From assembly GCA_964007475.1 (NCBI GenBank), contig OZ023273.1, positions 134,203,308 to 134,267,307 of the forward strand: DNA of 64,000 bases, in the 5' to 3' direction. This document shows positions 1-14,800 of the stretch, one piece after another. Every line of letters starts with the position of its first letter. Within the stretch, counting starts at the first letter, position 1. The notes under the pieces were generated by a model, which saw only the letters and a list, made by a program, of their open reading frames with translations, ran no database searches and was not told where the DNA came from. This stretch comes from Hybos culiciformis. Lineage: Eukaryota > Arthropoda > Insecta > Diptera > Hybotidae. The position numbers and the translations under genes are program-made.

Positions 1-3000
1 AAAAATTAATTTACATAAAAATTTTGTGAAAACAGCAAAGAACCGAAAAAAGAAAATAAAATTTTGTTGAAGTTGATTGCATAGAATATTTTTCAATTGA
101 GATTTTCTCTTCATGAAAGAATGCTCCGGATAATCGTTTTTCTGAATTTTAGTAAATTTACTTTCTTTTATGTAAATTTTTATTTTGGACAGTAAAAATG
201 TACAGCAACTGTAATAAAATGCATATGAAAACATATGAACTTAATAATTGTAACATCGTTACCATCATCGTAAGAGCTATATAATATATTATACAATTTC
301 GTTCCAGTGTTTAATATAATTAAATATTGTCACAAAATTGTTTAACTTTATTGTTCATCACTGCACGCATGGTTTACACATTATTAAAACAAGCTTTCTA
401 TTGTTTGTTATTATTAGCATGAGTGTTATAAAAAAAATGGAAACTTTTTACTTTCTCCTACCACCATGCTTATGTATTTGTTTAATGGGGGTTTGAAATA
501 AAATAAAATTTATGAAAACAGGAGTATACAATGTTATATTTAAAAGTTTAATGTAAACAAATGTAAGAAGCAGCAAAAGCAAAATTGCATGATGTAAATA
601 TGGGTATTAATTCTCATATTAATTCGAATAATAATTATGTGAATACTCCTACTTGTTTTTCCTTTTAGTTAAATTAGTAAAGCACGGTTATTGTACAGGT
701 ATTTGAATCATATAATTTGATTTTATAACATTATCACTAAAATTACAATTTGAATTAATGTTAACGAAAAACTTCGCCCTCTTATATAATTATATCTAAA
801 TAAGAGCTTACATAAAAAATGGAGAAATATATCTATTTTCTTATAATTATTAGCTTATAGTGATTAACAATTTATTATGATACATTAAATTGCAATTTAG
901 TCAAAACAAAAAGTTTTATAATAAATAGATTAATGACTTTATTGCGTTGTAGCAACGATTTTTATTTAAATGTTTTAGATTTAAATCTGAGGAATATATT
1001 GTTGAGAATATATTACCTTCATTAAAAATATATACATACTTTTAGATATAATAAAAAAATTATTGCTTGGAGCTTATCATTGCAGACTAAATTGTACAAA
1101 ATTAATTTTAATGTATCTATATATCATATTAAAAACTTTGCGCCAAGAACAAATTCATTATGGTAGTAAGGGCGATAAATTTATATTTAGATTGTGATAA
1201 AAATTGTTATTTCGGGATCATGAATTCTCAATAATGAAATTATTTTCATCAAAATTATCGACATTAAATGTATAACGCATAAGTGATGATTTCAGTTTTC
1301 ATTTAGCACCAAAGTCCAGAATTTGTAAAAATATAAAACTATATAATGAAATATTTAAAATAAAAGTTTTTCGATTTAAATTATGTATAGTTTTCAAGCT
1401 ACATATTTATATTCTTCAGTAACCAAGTAAGATAATTATGATTACTCGTTCTTGTATTAGAAAGATAATGTTTTCATGTATTCTGCTGACATTTAATCAC
1501 CAAAATCTAATTAATTCAAAGAATTTGATGAATAAATTTATTAAACGTTACATTCAGTTATATGGTAGTTACAAAAACATCTATGCATTTATGAAAAGTT
1601 TATCTACATTATTTTATTTAAATATGAATAAACGATGTATGTACGAAACAAATTAGTCTTTTATACTTCCTTTATATTATGATTCCAACATATTATATTA
1701 ATTAAATAAAACCTTTTAAAAATAAATTAATTCATCAAAAAGTTTTTATTTTTCATCTCCAACCGCATAAAAAAATGTATTGTAAATTTTTTTATATACA
1801 TATAATTTGTATTTACAACAATCTGAGTTACAAAAACACGTAATAAAATAGGGATTAGTCTTAACATTATGACGTAATAATAAAAAGATATATTTTTCAT
1901 GAGTGAGATAAATTTATTTCACTTTATTTATCATGGATGTATGTACTTAAATAAAAGAAAACACACATAGTAAACTTCATTCAAAAATAAAAAGTTTCTT
2001 TTGACAAACATAAATTGAATATATCTATAGGTACTTTCAGCTTATGTATAATATGAAAAAAATACAATTCAATCTTGTTTAAGAAAAATTACTGTTCAGT
2101 CGGAAGTATAGTAATTTTAAAATACTGATACTTAGATTTCAAACTTAGTAATTAGTGTAAATATTTTGTTTGAAATTCTATAAAATGTCTATAACAACAC
2201 GTATATATAAACAATATTGCCAAATATTATACACACCATGATTTTGTTGTGGATACAAAACGAATTGATTTCATTTTCAGTATAGAAGTTTCAAGTCCTT
2301 CATATACAGTTTCTATTCTACGGTCAAAAATTAATTATGCAGTTTGCACTATTTCAGTAACACCGTATAATATTACTGGCTTTAACAGAAATTATGTTAT
2401 AATAAAGACTGCAATAAAAAAAAAATACGTAAAAAGGATTTTAGCTTTAGTAAAAGTTTACACCACCTTTTTAAATCTCAGACTTTATTACTCAAAAAAA
2501 GCATTAACATAATATAATTAAATGCTGAAATCTTATTCATTTATCCCACAAAATATTTTTACTTCAGTTTATAACGCTTTTATAGTTAAAATTTTCCACT
2601 GTAAATATTATGATAAGAGAATAATGTAGCATGTAGATTATAATAATGTTTGCGAATAAAATATAATATATATGTACATTCTTATGCTTGATATAAAATT
2701 TTATATATAACTAAATATAGAAATGAATATTGAAAAAAACACAATATTAAAAATATAGAACGGTACCTCATAAATGAAGTATGGGGTCGGTTTCAAATTT
2801 TTCGATTTAAGGTATTTTAATTTTAAGATACATTGGTCGCAACCAGAGGTTAAAGCTTTTTTTGGGTCCCTTCATTATTTTAGAATTTTTAATTTAAATT
2901 AAATATTTCTATATATAAAAGATTATTGAATTTTTTTTAATTAACCAGATAGACTAGTTGTAAGTTGCGAGTCTCTATTCTCTAATTTTCAAAAAAAAAT

Positions 3001-4279
3001 TGTTTAGAAATTTAATTATTTACCTACTTATTTTCATTTCAATAAATTTTAATGTACAGTACGTACCTAATTTATACATAGCATAAGACTATTATTTTAT
3101 TGTAATACCTTTCTAAACATAACTAAAAAAAAAGAAAAGACTTCCTAACCCATTTATACCAAAAACCTAATTTTTTCTTCCATAATCAGAAAACTCTTGT
3201 AATAACAAATTAAAAATACATAAAAATTTAAAAATGCTGCATAAGAAAACAATATCAATTTTCAGTTCATTATTTAAAATATGTTTTTTTTTTTTTTGGA
3301 TTTAAAAGTTCAAATTTATGCAAGCATTTTGTATTATCATTATTTACACATCTACAAATATTTTAAATTTTGCATAATCTTTTTCGAACGTTGTAAATTT
3401 TTGTAATTTTAATTAAAAAAAATAAAATAAACCTCTTTCGATTTAATATTTAAAACTTATTTATAGACATTTAGGCATTTATTAAACATAGTTTTAATTA
3501 AGTTTTTTTACAGCATCGGATTAGTTTCTACTAATTGTTTTCATATAAATGTTTGCCAATAGAAGTAAACTCAATTTTTTGCTTTATTTTTTAAGTTTTT
3601 AATAAGTTCTGAATCAGATTCAAATAAAATGAAATGATGTTTGCCGCAAAATATTTTTCTAAGAATAGCGACTCTCAAAACCCCGTTTCTGACCGCGGTT
3701 AAGAATGGTTTTTAGTACCGCTCATTTTAAAAATGGATTTTAGTAGATTTGAATACGGATTCATTGACTTTAGGCTGAAGTTAAAAATTATTTTTATGAA
3801 AATTAGATTAGTTAAATTTTTTTATAGTATATATAATTTAAACTGGAACGTTTTACATATAGGGATTATGATTTGATTCTCGTTAACGAATATTTCTAAC
3901 ATAATTTCTTATTTTTTGTACGAAACATTTATACAATTGTATGGTTTTGGTAAATTAAATTCTTTAATTATATAATAACTATAAAAAAAATATAAATAAA
4001 AAATAAAATAAAATGCAATTGAACTAAATAAATTCTAAATGTAATTACATAGACATTTAATTCGAATTGAAAATGAAATACAGCCAATTCCAATATTTTC
4101 AAGGCATATAGAAATAAAAGAATATATTTTCTATATCTGAATGTCTTTTTGATAAAATATTGAGAGGAATTTTCAAATAATTCAATTTGGTCGTATGATT
4201 TACACAGAAGGAAAATTGATTTTTTTCTTACTATGTACCTACTTTAAACAGAAATAGATTGTTGCGACAAAAAAATCTT
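1..4279. other. AT-rich non-coding stretch, no gene seen
   Basis: No recognisable exon, RNA gene or complete transposon was seen. The open frames present (for example 1438-1656 and 2249-2512) encode low-complexity peptides rich in I, K, N, F and Y, as expected from chance in DNA this rich in A+T. Two small things stand out. A copy of a short dispersed motif lies at 2749-2784. A GC-richer patch at about 3655-3730 contains CCCCG and GACCGCGG and could be the scrap of an old repeat. Confidence 0.6.
2749..2784 (+). repeat. Short dispersed motif, copy a
   Basis: The motif AAAAATATAGAA followed by GTACCTCATAAATGAAGTATG. Related copies occur at 9367-9405 (plus) and 36508-36540 (minus). It may be the conserved end of an old interspersed repeat; the element itself is not resolved. 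Confidence 0.4.
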
Positions 4280-4479
4280 NNNNNNNNNNNNNNNNNNNNN
4301 NNNNNNNNNNNNNNNNNNNNNNNNNNNNNNNNNNNNNNNNNNNNNNNNNNNNNNNNNNNNNNNNNNNNNNNNNNNNNNNNNNNNNNNNNNNNNNNNNNNN
4401 NNNNNNNNNNNNNNNNNNNNNNNNNNNNNNNNNNNNNNNNNNNNNNNNNNNNNNNNNNNNNNNNNNNNNNNNNNNNNNN
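4280..4479. other. Assembly gap (200 N)
   Basis: Exactly 200 undetermined bases. The round length suggests a scaffold gap of fixed or estimated size. It lies just before a hAT-like element end, so the missing sequence may include the rest of that repeat. Confidence 0.98.
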
Positions 4480-4554
4480 TTGCTTGTGTAAAATGATTAC
4501 GCATGCGCAATGCTGGAAATTTTTTGTATGAAAAATAAAAAGCTTTATTATTTT

Positions 4555-4834
4555 TGTTCAAGCAAATTGTGCTAGCACCTGATTAGCACCAAAAAATTTG
4601 TAATAACTATAATTGCGGTGCGATAATGGTAAATATTTAGTTTTTAATTTTTGTCAGATTCTAAAGCAATTTTTGAAAATATTCAGAGTACTTTTGTTTG
4701 CCAGTATATATTGAAAAAAAAACATATTGATTTAAAAACTCCAGCTAGTTATAATTTTTTTTTTATAATTTTATTTTGATAAGGTATTTTAAGAGAGTGT
4801 GCTCTGCACCTGGAGCACCTTAGACCGCTCGCCA

Positions 4835-4837
<3 letters not shown>
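4555..4837. mobile_element. Partial hAT-like transposon end
   Basis: Read on the minus strand, the sequence starting at 4837 begins CAGTGGCGAGCGG and continues into a GC-richer stretch. CAGTGGCG is a common terminal inverted repeat start in the hAT superfamily. A related phrase (GCTAGCACC, ATTAGCACC) recurs near 4570-4590, so the element probably continues leftward towards the N gap. No opposite terminus is visible; it may lie inside the gap. The left limit given is a guess. The superfamily call rests on the terminal motif only. Confidence 0.45.

Positions 4838-4872
<35 letters not shown>
4838..4872. repeat. (TA)n microsatellite
   Basis: About 17 uninterrupted AT dinucleotides directly abut the hAT-like terminus CCACTG at 4837. 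The element may have inserted into, or next to, a TA-rich target. Confidence 0.95.
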
Positions 4873-4877
<5 letters not shown>

Positions 4878-7800
4878 TTACATAAATAATTTGATAACCC
4901 ACCATTTTGAATCATATAAGAATTGTATTTTGCTATATGATCATTATTTTGTCCGAATAATGTGAACCATATTCAAGTTTCTGCAGCCTCGATTTATATT
5001 GTGTGCTAAAATATTAATACGGTATACAGAAAATTGGTATAATAATTTATATTAATTTTATTTTAACAAATATAGGTAGAATTAGATCTGCTTTAATTTA
5101 AAATCCATAAATTTTTTTAGAATTACAGATAATTCCCTTATTCTAAAATTCCTATAATAAAAAAAAAAAAAAAATTTTTTTATGGGACATCGAGTTTATG
5201 TTTCTACTATGTATAATAATAAAATTATGTTATTGAAAATCTTTGACCCAGTTTATTTCTGTGACTGAGCATTATATTGGCATCCATTTATTTACTGTAT
5301 AATTCGTTATTTTATTCTTTGCAAAATAAAGCCAAAAAAAAAACTGTAATGAAAAACATTATAATACTAATAATATTTATATTTTAAAAAGTGTATTATT
5401 TCGATATAAGTACGGTATAAATATTTTATGATATACGATTCACTTAATACATATTTATGTAATTTCTTTTTTCAAAAAAAAAAAAAAATGAATAAGGAAA
5501 TTTAATAATAAAAAATATATTTATGTAAATAAAATGAAAAAAAAAATTATTAAATAAAAAATATTCATATTTATGCATTTATTATTTGCATGAAAATGCT
5601 TTATTTATCTGATCCTTGAAAAAAATGTGTACATTGGAATTTATATATAAAACAGAAAAATAATATAAATTTTACATATCTACGTATATACAATTTATTT
5701 CTTATAATCATAATAATAATAAAAAAAAAATGAAAATAATAAGAAAATTATTAATAAAAATGTATCTGAATAACAATTTCTTCAATCCCTGTTTTTTTTT
5801 AATTTACTTTATTGATTTCTTGTTTTCAGAAAAAAAAAAAAAATAGAAATTATTTTATTGATGAATAATTCCTTAATCTAAAAATTCATTATACATTTTA
5901 CATAATAATCATGTAAATCAACTACTACAACATAATTATACCGTAGGTATATTGAGTTTGTTTTAAAAATTGATATGTATAATAAATTTATACATTTTAT
6001 AAGAAATTTTATTAACAGAGTGCTTTGAAAAGTTTTTTAATAACAATTTTATAAACAGAAGTGGAACTGACGGAAAGTAAAGGGAAATTGAAGCGAGCAT
6101 TTGATATTGCTAATATTTGTAGGATAGGATATTATGAATGAACGCCTCTTTTGATCATAGCTATTAAATTTATTAAATAGAAAGAAAAGCTAAAAAAAAT
6201 CATCAAAAAACAATATGTATATAACAAACAAAATAATATAATAACATAATAAAATATGTACATGATTTTTAGAACCAGAAAATTGAATGAAATTGTCCTG
6301 ATAAAAGTTTTATAACATATGATATTTTGGTTTAGATTTTTTTTAAGAAATTTAAGAAATTATGAAAAATTAGTATTAAACAAAAAACATAACTATTGTT
6401 CCTATGTTAGTGGGCAAATAAATATAACATTTACATGTTCAATGTTCCTACATAAAATTATATTTGCAAATATCATCAAATTTTTCTTTATAAAAAATAT
6501 TTTGTAAAAGCTAAAAGAAAATTTTCCAGATATCTATTTTGTCATAAAAATTATTCTGATATGTTTGATGAACATCATTATAATATATGACATGTATTTA
6601 TTTTGATTTTCTCTGGGACTTGAGGCTTAAATGTTGAAATTTTTGGCTGCAACTATAGTTTTATAATAGCTCTTATATAAATCGAAGCTTCAAGAGATGA
6701 CATTTCCGAGCCATTAACTGTCAGCGTCATCAATATACTAATTTATAAGTTCGAATTGTACTATCAACAAATTTTTTTATCAATTGAATTATAATTTTTT
6801 ATTTAATTTTTTATGGTGTCCTACTGTTAAAATAAAAAATTTTTGCATCACCACTATTTTGTGCATATTTTTTTTATGTTTTCCAATGTTTTTATAGCAC
6901 TTCAATTTTTCTATTTTTCTTGTCCTTTCATCCAAAAAAAATTTTTTTTAATACGCTTAGAAAAATAAAACTGATATGTATAAAATCTCTACCCATTGGT
7001 TCGATTGTATATAAAGTGTAATTTTCTTTATTATAACTTGCTTTTCGGAAACTTTGAAATTTACAACCATTTTTTATATACTCTCGTATATATATTTTTT
7101 TGTTTATGCTTTTAGTTTTTCACAAACCAAGTTTTTTTAAATATATTTAAAATATATATTTAAAAAAAATATAGAACAGTATGTACAACATAAATAAAGT
7201 TAGTGACCCGTATTCAGAATTTGATTAAATATACAAAAAAAACATTTATTTATACTGAAAAAACAGTAAGCTGCGGCATTCAATCTTTCCAAAAATTATT
7301 TTATGTAACCCAGTTTCCATTAGAAAGAATAGCAAATTTTGCTACTGAATTCTTTTGCTGTACGAGTTATTATATAATTTTTTATAAATGCAACAATTTA
7401 ACAAATATTGCCAGAAAATAACGTAATTATAGTTATAATGTTTCTGATATATTTTATAGCTGACTCACCACTGATTTTTTTTTTAAATAATATAATATAC
7501 GAAAGAGTTAAAAAACATAAAGGAAGTTCATTAATCTTATTTATTTGTCATAATCACATATGAATTAAATCCATAAAATGCATGAGAACTTCATAAATAG
7601 TTAAATAAAAGAATAATGTAAAATTTATGTAAATTCCATGAGAATAATCGTTTGGTAAAATCATATAAAAATAATAATTTGGTACAATTTTTAGTTTTTT
7701 TAATTCCTTTTTCAATTTGTTTATTTTAATCCTTAAAATCCTTAAAATTTAAAAAGTTTAAAATTTTTTGACACTAAAAGACATATTTTTTAATATTATC

Positions 7801-10800
7801 TTAATAGAAATAATAAAAATTTTAAGACTCTTTTTATGCAGTCATAAAGCCATTATGGTTGTGATGTATGTTTTTAATTTTTATGCAAACATGAACATTT
7901 AGTGTAGACAAAAACAATATGGTCTAAAATTGACAAATGTAATATGTACTTGTTTTTTCTCAGCCGATGATGATAGTGGATTTTATTATAAAAGAGTATA
8001 ACAACATGATAAAATTAGATGATTGAAATATAACAAATAAAATATTCCGAAAAGTACTAGCCTTACACTTCCGAAAATATACTATATGAAAATAAAGTTT
8101 TAAATCAAGGAAGCTGAGTTACCACAGGTTTTATTAAAAGACAAAGACAAAGGATTATTATTTTACTGCCAATTTTCATATCAAAATGTTCAAAAAAGTT
8201 TATTTGACTTTCACTTTCCAGAAATGATCTAACTGAATTAATTAAAAATTTGAAATTTCAAAATCCTTATAGTTTCTGCCTTCTACATTGTAGTTGCTTT
8301 TTTATAAGTTTCGAAGATTTTCGATATTAAAAGTACATTATCTTCATTTAATCATGTTGTTATTTTTATACATCAAAATCTGTATACTGAAAAAATAAAA
8401 ACTGAGTTTTTGTTACATATTTTTTTTTTAATTTCATTCATAAGCTGTCCTCAAGATATTTTTTATACTTCCCAACAATATAAGATGGAGATTTTAACTG
8501 ACAATGAAAATAATAATTTTATTTCTTAAAATTCGAATTGAAAATATATGCTTATTCATCATGGCGGTAAAACTTTGGGCCATTTTTATAGCATTAATAA
8601 AATTTTTAACATGTAATTTATGCATTTCATTTTCTGTAAAACAAGGGATTTAAAAGTATTAGAAGATAATAAAAAATATCTTGTTTCTTCTAAATTAAAA
8701 ATAAAATAAATAGTGGATTAACTCTGAAATTAATATCAAATTTAACCAAATAAAAAAGATAAAACCAAAAATAAATGGAATAATAAATATTGTTTTTCTT
8801 TATATTATATACATTTTTTTTTTTAAATTAGGGTTTTTCAGGACAAATTACTGAAAGTAATTTACTAAATAGGATAATAATATCGCCCACAAAATAAATT
8901 GTTTGAACTTGAAAATGTTAAGTTAATCCATTAACAAAAGAAAATATTTTAAATATATGGTAATTTATATCTTTGATTAGATATACCTTCAAATGGTGAA
9001 AGGTTAAACTAACCATTCCATAAATTTAATTTTTCGATAAGTCTAATTCATTAATATTATCTTGACCACGATAATTTGTATTGGTCACATCTGTTATGTT
9101 ATTTTTGGATAATCTGCAAAAAAAAAAATTTATAAATTTTTTTGCATACTACACATATTTTACAAAACATTTAAGTTTTTTGGGTTATAAAATGGGATAA
9201 AAAATATAGAACTGTATTGTATGTGTATCTGTATAAATAAGTATTCCACAAATCACTATAATTGAGCAGCTAAAAAAATCGTTATTGCTTTTGACATGTT
9301 AGGATGATATTATTTGTCTTATTAACACATACAAACATAGTTACATAGCTATGCAATATTAGAAATAAAAAAATATATAGATGAGTACCCCACAAATGAA
9401 ATATGCCTTTTTTTTCCAACATTTATATATTAAAATACATTTCAAAATAATATCACTTTCAATTTCTTTAAAATACTAATTGATTTTTCACCCTTAAAAT
9501 GATATTTTCATAAAATTTTGGCAAATTTCCAATATTCAAACATATTTTCAAGCTATAATTGATTATAAGATGAAGAAAATTTTCAAAATTATACCTATAT
9601 AAATATAAAATTAAATATATACATACAATAATTATATTTTGTCCTCCATTATGTCTGTCTGCTTGCATATTTTACACATAATACATAATCTTTATTCTAT
9701 TTTCATATTTAATAAAAAGATAATGCTTTGCTTGTGGTTCACAAACTTTACAAATTTTACATAAACCAAAATTTTTATTTATTTTCTGGAAATAATTTTA
9801 TATACAAATTTGTATATATTTTTTAGAACAAAATTCTGATATTTTGGCCTTGAGTTATATTTTCTAACACTTTTTCCTTTTTTTAAATAGGGAAAAAATA
9901 TTTGTGAGCTTACGAAAATTCTCTTCTAATTTTTTTTATTTTAAGTAGTAACTAGAAAAGTTTCCTTTAATGGGAAATATCAATATCAAATATCAAAATC
10001 AAACAATATCAAATATTTAAATAAAATAAATATATATAAGACATAAATTCTAATATTGGCGAAAATTACGTTTTAACTGTACAAAAAATAATATTATGCA
10101 TAATATTGAAAGAAATAAGCTATATTGGATATCAAAAAAATATTTTTAGACATTTTCATGTTTTAATCAAATACTAGTGCATATTTTAAAAAGAAATTGA
10201 CAACATAGGAAAGCTTCGACATTATGCAAGTTAATAAACAGAATTTTAGATCCTGTATTACGAAGCAGGGACTTTAAATAGGATTTAAAAAATTGGCTTA
10301 TTTTACTAAAATATTGCTAAATTTATTATTACGTTATTATAATAAAACATTTTTTCAATTTTAAACTACACCTAGATGCAAAGATAATATGATTATAATT
10401 GCACACATTATATTCTTAAATATATGTACATATTTTCATTTACATTATAGAGACCATTAATTAATTAAAAAAGTAAAAATATGCGTTATTTGCTAATAAA
10501 TTTTAATAATATTATGAAAATACAAAACATAATAACATAATTCTAAATTAAATCTATAATTTTTGTTTATGGGAAGCAGAAACATATATAATTATAATTA
10601 TTATTTTGCGCAACCAGAGATCATTATAGTATAGTATTCTGAAAAGTAGTGTACGAAATATCTACAACTATATACAACGTCCATGCTTTTAGTGGTTAAA
10701 TTGCGGAATTATAATTTTGAAATAAATAAATTTCAAAATTCTAGGAATTATAAAACATTTTTTTAAATTTTCTTTACTTAATTAAATTCTAAGTTGGTTC

Positions 10801-11699
10801 ACAAAAACATTAAGAGTGAAATAAAGATAAAGACGCCTTGTCAATCTAATATAACCACCAAAAAATATGAAATCTATCAGCCTGGTATTTTAGTTTCTTG
10901 TCTTGTCTAAGTTATTAAACGAAATAATATGTGCGTCTGATTATTAAAGCAGTTAGTGAAATAAACTTACCTATTGTGGTTAAAAATGAGACAAAAATAA
11001 GTTCTGTGGATAAAAAATTCACGACAATTTTCTTATCTAAAGAATAATTTCACATTTCTTAAAGACTTTTATATTCATTAAATAGTTTGTTCATATAGAG
11101 TTAAATAATCATTCTGTGTTTAAATTCGTTATCAGATATTATTTTCTACAATGTACAGTATTTTCTATAGTATCACTTCTTATTGTAATAATGGCATTAT
11201 ATTTCAAAAAATTTGTCAGGAATTCCAAAACTTCTCCTTACGAATGAATGAAGAAGTAAAAGAATAGAACAAAAATGGAGCATTTTATTTCCTATTAAAT
11301 TTTGTAATAAAAATTTTATTTGTCACAATACTCGTGTACTACACATAATATAACATAAAAATATTAATAAATATATGTATGTACTTGGTATATCTACTTT
11401 TGGAATAGCAGAGCTAAAATATTCCATAGTGGAAAAATTAAATAAAATAGTGGGACAATTTTTAATGTAGCAAAAAAGAAATTTATTTGTGGGAAAAAAT
11501 ATTCATGAGGAGAAAAAATGTTTGTCCTTTATCGAAAAACTTTTATCGTCCAAGGCGAAATAAAAATTAAAAAGAGAAAAAATAATTGAATTGTTTGAAT
11601 CATAAAATTGATTTATTTTTTATTCATGAAGGGAAAAAGAAAATGAATGGACTATAAAAAGTTGATATTTTGTTAATTATACGATTTTATTTAAAACTT
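4873..11699. other. AT-rich non-coding stretch, no gene seen
   Basis: Nothing recognisable as a gene. It holds frequent A and T runs, a small AT-only palindrome at about 7134-7168, and a copy of the dispersed motif at 9367-9405. The open frames of 60 to 72 codons (6319-6507, 7203-7421, 9468-9668) have biased, low-complexity composition and no known motif. Confidence 0.6.
9367..9405 (+). repeat. Short dispersed motif, copy b
   Basis: Reads AAAAAATATATAGATGA then GTACCCCACAAATGAAATATG. It matches copy a with a few substitutions and similar spacing. Confidence 0.4.
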
Positions 11700-11850
11700 A
11701 AATTTTGGGCGTGTGACCGTTTCTTTAATTTAAAATTAAATCATTCAACTGATATTTGACCCACTTCTCGCGGACCGATTTTGCTGGCACATACCCTTAT
11801 TGCCGGTGACAATACAATATTCCATTAACTCTCCAGCCCGCCCTTTTGTC
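11700..11850. repeat. GC-richer dispersed-repeat fragment
   Basis: This island is clearly richer in G+C than its surroundings. On the minus strand it reads through GGTATGTGCCAGCAAAATCGG followed by TCCGCGAGAAGTGGGTC. Phrases of the form GTGCCAAATTT..GAAATCGGTC are widespread inside insect non-autonomous transposons, which is why I call it a repeat scrap and not an exon. No termini or target duplication are visible, and the family is not determined. Confidence 0.35.
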
Positions 11851-14800
11851 TTTAAACTTTTTGATTTTTTTTTTAATGAGTAAAAAAAAAAGATAAATAC
11901 ATTTAAATCTTTCAAAATTATGCATATTTAGGTTAGCCCTTTTTTCATTAAATAAATAAAATATATCTTAAAGATGTATATGTACTTTAAATTTAAATAC
12001 AATTTTAAAATACTTTTAGTTATTATTTGTTTCCTTTTTTGTTTTTTTCCTAATAAAAGAAAACAGAAAAAAAATCTGAGAAAATACCTAATTCCGAAAT
12101 GAGCTTTTAAGTTTAGAGAAAAAATTTTATGTAAATATTTTATGAAAAGAAGATATCAAAGACAAGAAAAAAATCAACTTACAATTTTATCCATTAAAAT
12201 TTTTTTCTTTTTTGTGAACATAATTATTTTTTGATTATAAATTTTGAAGAAAATTGTGCAGACTTAAAGAACGGATGTAAATATCAATCCCACAATATAA
12301 GATATAATTACAAACAATTTGAAATTATATTTATTTTTATTTTCAGCAACATTAAGCTAATATTTCCTGTTTGCTTTTTTGAAGAACTTCTAGAAAAATA
12401 AAGATAAGGAACTAATTTATTGGAAAATTAAGTTTTTATAACATCAACTGTTCATTAAATAATGTATAAAAATCTAAATTTTATTTGAATTAAGCAAAAC
12501 TATCTAAATAACATATTTTTTTCATTTTTTATTTACATTATATTATAGCAATGAGTTAAATTTAGATGAGAAATAATTATTAAGTCATAAAAGAAAACTT
12601 CAACAAGGATAAAAATTTATAATTGGTAAATTAAATTTTTCTAAAAACTACTCAAAGATATTTTAACAGTATTTCGAATAAAAATTATGACATTTCATTG
12701 TTTTGCCGTAATAAATACAGGAATGAAATCAAAACTTTAATTTTAAAATGTAATGAATTTTTTGTAACAACTAACATGGGTGGTGCATCCAATCCAATAA
12801 TTTTTTGTGCCTTAAATTTTTGAGGTTACAATTAAAGCTGGAGCTAAGATTGACCTAGTTCCACAATAACTTTTCTTATACTGTAAGTACTTACAAAAAC
12901 TGAAATTTCAATAAATATTTTTAACAAAATTAAGTTAGTTTTTGTTATTCCTAACCAAGAGTTTTCCAAAGAAGAACTTTCAGACAAAGAAATTTTTGAC
13001 AATCGGGATTATAATTTTTGTTTTTATGATTCCAATCTAAAGCAATTGTTATCAAAAGTATTTACAAATCAAAAAGTACAATTGAAGCTTAAAACACTGG
13101 TTAAAATCTAATATAATATACATAGACTTACACTACACATTCTATGTAAAAAATAGCATTTTAGACGTAACCACATTTTATTTATTGATTCTTAACGAAT
13201 TTTATTAATTGCCATTTTCTATCAAAAGTCATTCAACCGCGAGAATTTCTCTTTCATACAACAATATCATATGCATATAATGTATTTTTTATGGTATTAT
13301 ATTTTATATCAAAATGTGCGATAAGTTTAAGAACATTTTATGTATATCAATTTAAGAAGTGAAGGTAAAAAGAAAACAAAACAATGACGAAAATTGATTA
13401 ATGTCATATTCATCATCATTTCTAAAACATCATACTTTAATTCCTTTTTCGATAAATGAACCATGAACACATTATTTGAGAAATTAATGTTATAAACAAG
13501 AATACTTTAATGGTTTACATAAATTTATGGGAATTAAAAATATTTGTCCTTGATAAAATGTATATGTGTAGAATTCTCGCAAACAATAATCACATAAACG
13601 GATTGCTGTGCTACGGAGCAAGTAACTGAAGTCAGAATTTACCAAAATCTTTTCTAGATTCGTTTTTTTAAATACTGGACAGATAATAAATGTATTATGT
13701 TTTATTTAAAATTTTATTCAATTTATATCTGTATTCTGTATATGATCCAGAATATTAATATAATTTATTTTCATAATAAATTAAAATATTTAACTAACTA
13801 AAAGTTATGTTAATAAAACAAAAAAAAATTAAAAGTTTTAGTATAAATTATTAGTGTTTTTATAGAATTTTTTTTTTAATTAAATGTATTTCCATAATTT
13901 GCATATTGTGTGCATTTTCGTTTTTTTTTTGTACATTGACAAATTTACTAATTCAAGTATTTGCTTTTTATGCAAAATATGGAAAAATTTTAAAGCTACT
14001 ATTTTTGAAGTTTTCGACTCAATTCATTGGAACTAAAGAAAATATATTTGTTAGCCTTTCAAAAATAGTTTAAGTCTTAATTATCTTATATAAATATTGA
14101 AAACAATGTTATTCTTTGTCTTTATTTTGATAAGATAAACCCTAAGTTCCTTAATGTTATTGAGAAAATTAAAGTTGAAGTTTGTGTAATATGAGCCCGA
14201 AATTAAAATACCTACTTTAAAAACTTCAAAACTAAATACTAACATATTAGAAGATACATTCATGTAGAAGTTCCGATATATTCTTAACCTCAGTATATAA
14301 AAGAATAAAACTTATAAAATATAATTTAAATTCTTATTTTCCTTTTTAATTAAATCTGGTCAAGGATTTTCAATTAAATAAATTTTAAAATATTACTTGT
14401 TTATATTCCAAATTTAATTCTAATTTGCCTACCAAAACGTCAAGTTAGCTACATCAAGTCGGTACTAATTCCATTGAAAGAAACGAAAACATATTTAAAA
14501 AGGAAATTTAAATATATTTATAGGTAATTGTATGATTCTATCTACACTAGATATTAAAAATAAAATAATGTACCACAAAACACATCTGACTAAAATTTAT
14601 ACTTTAAAATGTTAAATGTTCTTGAAATAAAAAAGAAAAATATTCGCCTTTTTTTCTCTATCTCGTTATTCTTTAGGACAGTTAAACTTTAGAAAATTTT
14701 TGAATAAAAATGATTAGACTTTTGAAGGACGACAAATTTTGGAATTTTTAATTTGGAATCAAAAGAACAAAATAAATATAAAATTAAATTACGCACAAAT

